Assembly: GCF_900112665.1 (NCBI RefSeq)
Contig: NZ_FOMN01000001.1
Span: 186,502-250,501 of the forward strand
Source: Lactobacillus bombicola
GTDB lineage: Bacteria; Bacillota; Bacilli; Lactobacillales; Lactobacillaceae
DNA: 64,000 nucleotides
Direction of reading: 5' to 3'
The notes beneath the pieces were generated by a model. The model saw nothing but the letters and a program-made list of their open reading frames with translations. It did no database searches and was not told where the DNA came from. The translations under genes were made by a program, and so were the position numbers. Each line of letters begins with the position of its first letter. Position 1 is the first letter of the stretch. Of this stretch, positions 29,689 to 36,747 are shown piece by piece.

Positions 29689-30491
29689 TAAGTCACTTCC
29701 TTTTCAACCAAAAAATTAAGTACTTCTTCATACATAACATTGGGTTGCTCAGCTTGAATAATGTGTCCACATTCAGGAATAATTTTAGCGCTAATTTGAG
29801 AATTGAGTTCAGTCATTTTATAAGCAAAATGATAATTAAAGAAAGGGGAATTTTTTCCAGCTAAAACTAGCATTGGAATTTTCAAATTAACTAACACATC
29901 GCGCCAATCTTGTTCCGCATGATTAATTCGACACAAATAATTACTTTTTGGAAAATAAGGATATTTTTGTGCAAACTGATGTGCTTTTTCAAACATCGCA
30001 TCGTCTATTTGAGCATAAATACCACTACCAAAATCAAGCTTTAAGTAATCAGGAAAGTTAGCCCATGTTAAATCTTTAAAACCAAACTTCCAAGTTGAAT
30101 CGTTAATCATCTTGGGTGGCTGGTCTAAATCAATTAGTGCATTTAATCTATCAGAACCATAGATAGAAATATACGCCCAGAAATTGGCAGCTCCCATTGA
30201 ATTGCCAATGCCAATAATATGGGATAAATCTAACTTTTGAATTAACTCAGCTAAATCTGCTGCATGCCGACTAATTCGTTGCCCTTGAAAAGTTCTTGCA
30301 GACTTACCTTGATTACGTGGATCAATAATGATAATTCTAAATTTTGACTGAAACTGTTCCAATGCTTTTTCCCAAAGCAAAGCAGATCCACCGATACCTG
30401 GAATAGCTAATAATGGTTGTTTATCTAATTGAGTATCATAATAATGAATTCTTATACCATCATTAGTTATTAAATCTGCTTGATGAATCAT
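29688..30491 (-). CDS. Alpha/beta-hydrolase in the citrate operon
   Basis: 267 aa. The nucleophile elbow is GNSMGA with Ser98, the oxyanion segment PGIGGS is near residue 31, and the likely catalytic His is in ECGHIIQAEQP near 245. At the usual acid position (G-x-x-D) the sequence reads GKNS, so the standard Asp seems replaced or displaced. It sits between the carrier and citC with one-base overlaps, which implies cotranscription with citrate lyase, although no such hydrolase belongs to the known pathway. A thioesterase or ester-substrate role is only a guess. Confidence 0.85.
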   Translation of the reverse strand: MIHQADLITNDGIRIHYYDTQLDKQPLLAIPGIGGSALLWEKALEQFQSKFRIIIIDPRNQGKSARTFQGQRISRHAADLAELIQKLDLSHIIGIGNSMGAANFWAYISIYGSDRLNALIDLDQPPKMINDSTWKFGFKDLTWANFPDYLKLDFGSGIYAQIDDAMFEKAHQFAQKYPYFPKSNYLCRINHAEQDWRDVLVNLKIPMLVLAGKNSPFFNYHFAYKMTELNSQISAKIIPECGHIIQAEQPNVMYEEVLNFLVEKEVT

Positions 30492-31961
30492 CTACCACAT
30501 TCCAATCATTTTCATCCAAATTGTCCCAATTCCACCAAAAATAACCAAATAAATGATGCCTAGAACAAAGTTATACTTCCACCATTCACCTTGCTTAATA
30601 TAGCCAGTAGTAGCTAAAATCGAAGCGGGACCGTTGGCATAGTGAGTAGTCGACGCATTAATTGCACCAGTAAATGCTAGTAACATTGCAGCTAAGGCCA
30701 ACGGAGTACCAGTTGCAACAGCTACTGACAAAAACGGTAAATATAAAGCAGTCATATGGGCAGTACCACTAGCAAAGAAGTAATGCGTATAAAACATTAA
30801 TACAATTAAAATGGCTAAGACAATCCCCCAACTAATGCCATGCAATCCACTTTGAATAGTTTTAGAGAACCAGTCAATAAAGCCAAATGAAATCAACTTA
30901 CTAGCCATAAAAACCAATATTGAAAGCCAAATTAAAATATTCCATGCTCCAGTTTGATTTAAAGCATCTTTCATTGTCAAAACACCGGTTAAAAGCAGTA
31001 ATCCGACTGCTAAAAAAGCAATGAAAGTTGAATCTAATTGGGGAATATCAAAAATTCCAGATAAAACCCATAAAATAATAGCTAGTAAAAAAACAATTGA
31101 CATAATTTTCTCAGGCTTAGTAATCGCTCCCATTTTTTGCAAACGATCGTCAGCCCACTTTTTGGCGTTAGGCGTTTCTTTAACTTCTGGTGGGAAAATT
31201 TTATAGATAACTATCGGAATTACAGCAGTAGCAATTAATACTGGAACAATAGCTGCTGTGAACCAGCCAATCCAAGTCATCGTATAACCTTTTTGCGACG
31301 CCATCTGTGAAGCCACCATATTGGGCGCCGCACCGGTAATGAACAACGCAGTTGATAAGATGTTGGCATGAAAAGCGGTAAAACTTAAATAAGCTCCGAT
31401 TTTCTTACGAGACAAATCATTAGGTAGAGAATCATAATCTTTAGAGATTGATTCGGTAACTGGCCAGACTACTCCACCAGTTCGTGCACTATTGGACGGG
31501 ATTAATGCCCCAAGAATTAATTCTAAAACAGTTATTGCATATCCGATACCGATTGAGCGCTTACCAAAGCGTCGAATCATCCAATAAGCAATCCGATTCC
31601 CTAACCCCGTCTTACTAATACCATATGCCATAATAAAAGCCATCGCAATCAGCCAAGAAGCTGAATTACTAAATGCACTCAGTATTCCGGAAGTAACCAC
31701 TCCTGTTTTAGGATTTACTTCATCTTTAATTGGGGCTAAACCAGCCAAAACAGTTACAATTAAGCCCAATAATGTTGTCCCCCCAATTGGTAAGGGCTTA
31801 GTAATACAACCTATAATTGTCGCCACAAAAACGGCAAACATTTCCCAAGCTTGAACAGACAATCCAGCTGGTCTTAGTGGCGTGTAGCACCACAGAGCAA
31901 TACCAATTATTAATGGCAAAATAAAACCTTTATAATTTACTTTTTCTAACGTCTTCATCAT
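30492..31961 (-). CDS. DASS-family di/tricarboxylate carrier (CitT-like)
   Basis: 489 aa with about 12 hydrophobic spans. The two family signature regions are visible: PSNSARTGGVVWP near 155 and FASGTAHMTALYLP with GAINASTTHYANGPASI near 400-445. CitT in enterobacteria exchanges citrate for succinate, and the surrounding genes would make succinate from citrate, so citrate/succinate antiport is the natural inference; substrate preference is not proven. A paralogue of 471 aa occurs near 54 kb beside another reductase. Confidence 0.88.
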   Translation of the reverse strand: MMKTLEKVNYKGFILPLIIGIALWCYTPLRPAGLSVQAWEMFAVFVATIIGCITKPLPIGGTTLLGLIVTVLAGLAPIKDEVNPKTGVVTSGILSAFSNSASWLIAMAFIMAYGISKTGLGNRIAYWMIRRFGKRSIGIGYAITVLELILGALIPSNSARTGGVVWPVTESISKDYDSLPNDLSRKKIGAYLSFTAFHANILSTALFITGAAPNMVASQMASQKGYTMTWIGWFTAAIVPVLIATAVIPIVIYKIFPPEVKETPNAKKWADDRLQKMGAITKPEKIMSIVFLLAIILWVLSGIFDIPQLDSTFIAFLAVGLLLLTGVLTMKDALNQTGAWNILIWLSILVFMASKLISFGFIDWFSKTIQSGLHGISWGIVLAILIVLMFYTHYFFASGTAHMTALYLPFLSVAVATGTPLALAAMLLAFTGAINASTTHYANGPASILATTGYIKQGEWWKYNFVLGIIYLVIFGGIGTIWMKMIGMW

Positions 31962-31974
31962 TATTCCCTTTTAG

Positions 31975-32673
31975 TTACGGGCGATAAATATCGTCAATAA
32001 TTTTATAATCTTTATTCTTTAATTTTTCATCAAGCCAATCTATATTTCCGGTGCCATTATGAAAGCTAGCAGCCTTGGCCTCATCTTCTTGACGAAATTT
32101 TTCTACTATAGGTAAAAGTTCTGCTGCTTTTTCGCGAGCAATCTTAACAACACCATCTGCATCCCCTAGCATTAAGTCACCCGGATTAACACTAATATTT
32201 CCACAAGAAATTGGAACATTTATTTCGCCTGGGCCCTCTTTATATGGTCCATTTGGTGTTGTACTAACGGCATAAATAGGCAAGTCCCAATTGCGCAAAC
32301 TATCAATATCACGTATTGGTCCGTCGACAACAACCCCTGCTACATGTCTTTGGTCACGTAACCAAGTCATCATTACTTCACCAATAACAGCTCGAGTATT
32401 ATCGCCTTCATTATCAATCACAATAATGTCACCTTCATGACAATATTTTAAAGCAGCATAAATTGTCAAATTATCTCCAGGACGATTATGAACTGTAAAA
32501 GCTGGCCCACACATTTCCGCTTTAGGCTTAGACATTAATTTGATTCGCGGAGCCATTGCTCCTCTTCGATTCATACAATCTGCTACATTAGATGATGGTA
32601 ATTTTTTATATTTTTCAATGAGATTTTTGTCTGGTAGCTCTCTTTTCAAAAATATTCTTTTTCCAACTTGCAT
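31975..32673 (-). CDS. RraA-like aldolase/oxaloacetate decarboxylase family protein
   Basis: 232 aa with the RraA/HMG-aldolase fold: SSNVADCMNRRGAM near 28, the Mg/substrate-binding GDNLTIYAALKYC region and GVVVDGPIRDIDSLR near 113-127 (D-G-x-x-R-D). Members cleave 4-hydroxy-4-methyl-2-oxoglutarate and many decarboxylate oxaloacetate. Between the citrate carrier and malate dehydrogenase the second activity is more plausible, giving pyruvate from part of the oxaloacetate. No other decarboxylase (OadA/CitM type) is present nearby. It could instead be an RNase E-inhibitor-like protein, which is unlikely here. Confidence 0.83.
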   Translation of the reverse strand: MQVGKRIFLKRELPDKNLIEKYKKLPSSNVADCMNRRGAMAPRIKLMSKPKAEMCGPAFTVHNRPGDNLTIYAALKYCHEGDIIVIDNEGDNTRAVIGEVMMTWLRDQRHVAGVVVDGPIRDIDSLRNWDLPIYAVSTTPNGPYKEGPGEINVPISCGNISVNPGDLMLGDADGVVKIAREKAAELLPIVEKFRQEDEAKAASFHNGTGNIDWLDEKLKNKDYKIIDDIYRP

Positions 32674-32692
32674 ACTTATGCCTTCTTTATGC

Positions 32693-33622
32693 TTAATCTA
32701 CCTTAATATTGACCAAAATTTCATGCATTTTATCAGCCGAATTAATCATTTTCTTAATTTCGCGATCTGACAAATTTGCTTCAATTACGTGACTAATTCC
32801 TGAACCGTCAATTGCAGTTGGCGTTCCTAAATATAATTCATGCTGGATGCCATATTCACCGTTAATTGGTGCTGACAATGGTAAAACAATCGCATGGTTA
32901 TCTAAAATTGCACTAACAATTTGAGCCAACATCATGGCAATTCCATAGAAAGTAGCACCCTTATTTTCAATGATTTTGCCACCCTTTTGTCGGATATCAG
33001 TTTCAATTTCGCTTAAAACTTGATCATTTATTGCACTGTACTGGCGTAAAGACTTGTCCGCTACCGTTGATTCATCAAAGTTTTCAAATGATGTGTCTCC
33101 GTGTTCACCAAGCACCATTGAATTAACACTAGCGATGGGAACACTTAATTTTTGGGCCAACTCTACTTGTAAACGAGCTGAGTCAAGTGAAGTTCCCGTT
33201 CCAATAACTTTATTTTTCGGAAAACCAGATAATTTTTGGGTTAAGGTGGTCAAAATGTCTACCGGGTTAGCCGACACAACAAAAATCCCATTAAAGCCAG
33301 AAGCTACAACCGGTTCAATGATGCTCTTTAAAATAGCAGCATTCTTATTAACAAGATCTAATCTAGTCTCGCCAAGTTTGCGGGGAATTCCTGCAGTAAT
33401 TACAACGACATCTGCATCTTTTGCATCAGAATATTCTCCAGGATGAATATTACAGTCACCAATAAAGGGGGTGATATCTTCAAGATCCATAGAATCGCCA
33501 ACTGGACGTTCTTTAACAACATCGGCAATAATTAATTCATTAACATGTGTCTGTTGTAGTAAGTCATTGGCAAAAGTTGACCCAACTGCCCCATCACCAA
33601 CGAGTAACACTTTTCTATTCAT
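32693..33622 (-). CDS. Lactate/malate dehydrogenase family; probable NAD malate dehydrogenase
   Basis: 309 aa. The NAD-binding GDGAVGSTFA is at residue 9, the active-site His in GEHGDTSF near 178. In the substrate-specificity loop GIPRKLGETRLDL, Arg81 occupies the position that is Gln in lactate dehydrogenases (residue 102 in LDH numbering) and Arg in malate dehydrogenases; this swap is the classic switch toward oxaloacetate/malate. As first gene of the operon containing citrate lyase, and with fumarase and fumarate reductase next door, a malate dehydrogenase role fits. A 2-hydroxyacid role cannot be excluded without assay. Confidence 0.88.
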   Translation of the reverse strand: MNRKVLLVGDGAVGSTFANDLLQQTHVNELIIADVVKERPVGDSMDLEDITPFIGDCNIHPGEYSDAKDADVVVITAGIPRKLGETRLDLVNKNAAILKSIIEPVVASGFNGIFVVSANPVDILTTLTQKLSGFPKNKVIGTGTSLDSARLQVELAQKLSVPIASVNSMVLGEHGDTSFENFDESTVADKSLRQYSAINDQVLSEIETDIRQKGGKIIENKGATFYGIAMMLAQIVSAILDNHAIVLPLSAPINGEYGIQHELYLGTPTAIDGSGISHVIEANLSDREIKKMINSADKMHEILVNIKVD

Positions 33623-33650
33623 AGTTGTTTCCTTTCAATTTATGAAAAAA

Positions 33651-33664
33651 TGTAATCCTTTACA
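33651..33664 (-). promoter_or_regulatory. cre-like CcpA operator before the citrate operon
   Basis: TGTAATCCTTTACA matches the 14-bp catabolite-responsive element pattern TGWNANCGNTNWCA with one mismatch in the central CG. It sits just downstream of the -10 of the malate dehydrogenase promoter, at about the transcription start, a position that would block transcription when CcpA binds. Confidence 0.6.
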
Positions 33665-33670
33665 TATTTA

Positions 33671-33699
33671 ATTATAGAATTGAATTATTCTATTTGCAA
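33671..33699 (-). promoter_or_regulatory. Sigma-A promoter of the mdh-citrate operon
   Basis: Minus strand TTGCAA (33694-33699), 17-bp spacer, perfect TATAAT (33671-33676). It would drive the run from malate dehydrogenase through RraA-like, carrier, hydrolase, citC, citD, citE and citF. Confidence 0.75.
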
Positions 33700-33769
33700 T
33701 ATTCAAAATAAATTATTTAAATTTAAATTTTTTAAAATTTAAAAATATTTTTAAAACTTAGATAAATAA

Positions 33770-33813
33770 AAAAGTTAATTACTTAGTTTACTTAAACCCA
33801 GCAATTAACTTTT
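33770..33813 (-). terminator. Terminator after the fumarase-fumarate reductase pair
   Basis: AAAGTTAATT near 33771-33780 pairs with AATTAACTTT at 33803-33812; T-run on the minus strand. It separates fumC-frd from the mdh-citrate operon. Confidence 0.75.
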
Positions 33814-33818
33814 ATTCT

Positions 33819-35216
33819 TTATTTTTTATTGCGAACAAATTTAGTCATCTGCATTCCTGCTTGACGTCCAAATACGACTGTTTCTGCGACAGAGTTTCCC
33901 CCAATTCGGTTATTGCCATGAAGGCCACCAGAAACTTCACCAGCAGCATATAAACCATTAATCACATTTCCATTAGTATCCAAAACTTCAGTCTTAGAAT
34001 TAATATGGATTCCACCCATTGTATAGTGAATAGCTGGATTAATATGAATGGCAAAAAATGGGCCCTGATTAATCGCGCGCTCCATGCCAGTTGTTCTACT
34101 ATATTCTTTGTCGACTTTGCTATCTACAGCTGTATTCCAAGTTTTAACAGTTGCTTCTAAATTAGAACTAGCAACACCAATTGCTTGAGCAAGATCAGTT
34201 AAACTTGTACCGTGTTCAACTAAGCCAATATGATCATAAAACTCTACCGCGGTAAAATTATTGCGAATACTTTGATCAAAAATCAGGTAAGCACCATTTT
34301 CATTCAAAGCTGTAATAGCATTAGAAACAATTTTTCGCGTATCCATTTCATTAACAAATCGCTTACCCGATTTATTGACTAAAATTGCACCCTCACCACG
34401 TAGGCCTTCACCAATTAAATACACGTGATCAGTGTCAGTTTGAGCTGTAGGATGAACCTGAATAAGATCCATCTGTTCCAATTGGGCATCAACCTGATTA
34501 GCTAGTTTTAGTCCATCTCCAGTTGCGCCTGGTTGGTTTGTTGTCTTGTAATCAACTAAATCTGGGCGGTATTTTTTAATTAATTCCTTTGAAGAACCAA
34601 AACCACCAGAAGCAAGTAAAACTGCCTTAGTTTTAACAGTCTTAACCCCATCTGCAGTTTTAATTTCAACGCTATCCACATTTTTATTTTTATCTTGTAA
34701 TAATTTTATTACTTCAGCATTATTGAACACTGGAATTTTTGCTTGTTGAACTTGTTTTAAGGCATTAGTAATTAAATAATTACCAACTGGTGCCATTGAT
34801 GCCGGGCGATGAGCTCTTTTTTTACTCATTCCACCAGTAATAGTTAAGTTAGTTAGCTCAATTCCATGGTTTAAAAGCCAGTCAATAGCTGCTGCTGAAT
34901 GATCGACAAAATAACGCAATAATTCTTGATCATTCATAAGGCCGCCGCCTTTAAGCGTTTCTTGATAGAAATCTTCTTTATCGTCAATAATTCCTTCAGC
35001 TAGTTGAACTAAGCTCTCAGATGCATTCATGCCTGAAGAAGCGCGCATTGTATTACCACCTAAAGCAGTATTTTTCTCAAAAACTGCAACTTGCAAGCCT
35101 AATTCATGGGCTTGAATGGCTGCAGTTAACCCGGCACCACCAGTACCGACAATAACTGCGTCGTAATAATTAGCGATTTCAGTACTTTGATTAGGGGTAA
35201 AGACAAATTTTGCCAT
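33819..35216 (-). CDS. Soluble fumarate reductase flavoprotein (FAD-binding)
   Basis: 465 aa with only the flavoprotein module: FAD-binding GTGGAGLTAAIQAHELG near residue 24, then the capping domain. The C-terminal active-site blocks are canonical for fumarate reductases: HYTMGGIHI near 395 and GGLHGNNRIGGNS near 432, holding the substrate His and Arg. There is no heme domain and no FMN-binding domain, so the electron donor is unclear. It would convert fumarate to succinate as the last step of the reductive branch. AGAGGAG precedes the ATG; fumC lies immediately upstream. Confidence 0.9.
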   Translation of the reverse strand: MAKFVFTPNQSTEIANYYDAVIVGTGGAGLTAAIQAHELGLQVAVFEKNTALGGNTMRASSGMNASESLVQLAEGIIDDKEDFYQETLKGGGLMNDQELLRYFVDHSAAAIDWLLNHGIELTNLTITGGMSKKRAHRPASMAPVGNYLITNALKQVQQAKIPVFNNAEVIKLLQDKNKNVDSVEIKTADGVKTVKTKAVLLASGGFGSSKELIKKYRPDLVDYKTTNQPGATGDGLKLANQVDAQLEQMDLIQVHPTAQTDTDHVYLIGEGLRGEGAILVNKSGKRFVNEMDTRKIVSNAITALNENGAYLIFDQSIRNNFTAVEFYDHIGLVEHGTSLTDLAQAIGVASSNLEATVKTWNTAVDSKVDKEYSRTTGMERAINQGPFFAIHINPAIHYTMGGIHINSKTEVLDTNGNVINGLYAAGEVSGGLHGNNRIGGNSVAETVVFGRQAGMQMTKFVRNKK

Positions 35217-35242
35217 TTAAATTATTCTCCTCTTGTATTTCA

Positions 35243-36646
35243 CTAGTCTTCTGGTTTAGTACGATCAATGTTAGTCATTTGCATGTAATCCATCCATTCA
35301 TCATACTGCTTTTCTGAAACTTTACCACTCTTAAGGGTAGCTTCTTTTAGAGTAATACCCTCTTGATCAGCTGCCTGTGCAATTTTAGCGGCAGCATGAT
35401 AACCAATGTGGGGGGATAAAGCTGTAACGGTCATTAATGAATTTTCCAGTAATTTATCCATCTTTTCCGAATTTACAGTCAAGCCAGCAATCATCTTATC
35501 AGCAAAACCAGTAATTGTTCCTGTCAAAATATCACAACTATCCAGAAAAGCAGCAATCATCACTGTTTTGTAAACGTTCATCTCAAAATTACCTTGTGCG
35601 GCAGTGAAGGTAATCGTAGTATCATTACCAAAAACTTTAGCAGCCGCCATCGTAACTGCTTCTGCTTGAGTAGGATTAACCTTACCCGGCATGATTGATG
35701 AACCAGGTTCATTAGCTGGAATATTTAGTTCATGATATCCAGCGCGCGGACCTGATGCCAAGAAACGAATATCTTGTGCAATTTTAAACATGTCGTCGGC
35801 CAAAGTCTTAAGGGCCCCGTGAACCACTGCAATACCAGAATGATGTGCCAACCCCCAAAACTTATTTGTTTCAACTTTGAATTCATGCCCATAAATTTTA
35901 GATAACTTAGTAGCAATTTTTTCAGTCATGCCTGCTGCTGCATTCAAGCCAGTGCCTACAGCAGTACCACCGATTGCTAATTCGTAAAGTGTTGGCTTCA
36001 ATTTCTGAATATAAGTTAGATCATGCTTTAATGCAGAAATGTAACCCGATACTTCTTGACCAAAAGTAATTGGAGTTGCATCTTGCAAGTGGGTACGTCC
36101 TACTTTAACTGTCTGCCAGTATTTGTCTTGCTTAATTTTTAATTCAGCAATTAAATGTTGCACAGCCGGCTCCAACTTATCAAGGGCCTCAACTGCTACA
36201 ATATTCATAGCTGTTGGGAAAGTATCATTTGATGACTGGCCTCGATTTACGTCATCGTTGGGTAGAATATTTAAACCAGGATGTAATTTATTAGCTAAAT
36301 TAGCTACAACCTCATTTACATTCATATTACTCTGAGTGCCTGACCCAGTTTGCAAAACGTGCAATGGAAAATCTTTACGTAAATCAGTGTCATTCAAGGC
36401 AAGCAATTGATTGATTGCTTCTTCTATTGCTTCACCTTTTTCTTTTGGCTCATCACCAACTTCAACATTTGACTCTACAGCGGCTTTTTTCAAATTTAAA
36501 AAAGCACGGATAATCGCTAAGGGCATTAATTCCCCACTTGGAAAGTTGTGGCGGCTTCTTTCAGTTTGTGGCCCCCATAAAGCATCTTGAGGAATTTTAA
36601 CTGGTCCAATTGTGTCACTTTCAATACGATATTCTGCTTCGCTCAT
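35243..36646 (-). CDS. fumC: Class II fumarate hydratase
   Basis: 467 aa. Interconverts malate and fumarate. The family signature GSSIMPGKVNPTQ is near residue 316, THLQDATPITFGQE near 188 and QSSNDTFPTAMN near 137. Cotranscribed with the fumarate reductase gene 26 bp downstream, so malate made from oxaloacetate would be dehydrated and reduced. Distinguished from aspartase and argininosuccinate lyase by overall sequence and context. Confidence 0.96.
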   Translation of the reverse strand: MSEAEYRIESDTIGPVKIPQDALWGPQTERSRHNFPSGELMPLAIIRAFLNLKKAAVESNVEVGDEPKEKGEAIEEAINQLLALNDTDLRKDFPLHVLQTGSGTQSNMNVNEVVANLANKLHPGLNILPNDDVNRGQSSNDTFPTAMNIVAVEALDKLEPAVQHLIAELKIKQDKYWQTVKVGRTHLQDATPITFGQEVSGYISALKHDLTYIQKLKPTLYELAIGGTAVGTGLNAAAGMTEKIATKLSKIYGHEFKVETNKFWGLAHHSGIAVVHGALKTLADDMFKIAQDIRFLASGPRAGYHELNIPANEPGSSIMPGKVNPTQAEAVTMAAAKVFGNDTTITFTAAQGNFEMNVYKTVMIAAFLDSCDILTGTITGFADKMIAGLTVNSEKMDKLLENSLMTVTALSPHIGYHAAAKIAQAADQEGITLKEATLKSGKVSEKQYDEWMDYMQMTNIDRTKPED

Positions 36647-36694
36647 TGTAATTCTCCTTACTATTAAAAATTATCATGACTTATCTTCATGAAT

Positions 36695-36723
36695 ATCATA
36701 CCTGTTATATTTTTTTATTTCAA
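36695..36723 (-). promoter_or_regulatory. Promoter of the fumC-fumarate reductase operon
   Basis: Minus strand TTGAAA (36718-36723), 17-bp spacer, TATGAT (36695-36700). Just downstream, two TCATGA palindromes separated by 7 bases (36673-36691) form a symmetrical site that could be an operator. Confidence 0.6.
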
Positions 36724-36747
36724 TATTTAAAAATAATTGCTATTTAT

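Noticed and set aside
29460-29864. Open frame of 134 codons opposite citC and the hydrolase
   Set aside because: Spans two real genes on the other strand and has no family features.
33054-33446. Open frame of 130 codons on the plus strand opposite malate dehydrogenase
   Set aside because: It is the antisense shadow of a well-supported gene, with no ribosome binding site and no recognisable protein features.
32693-33622. Plain L-lactate dehydrogenase call
   Set aside because: Arg at the discriminating position and the citrate/fumarate context favour malate dehydrogenase.
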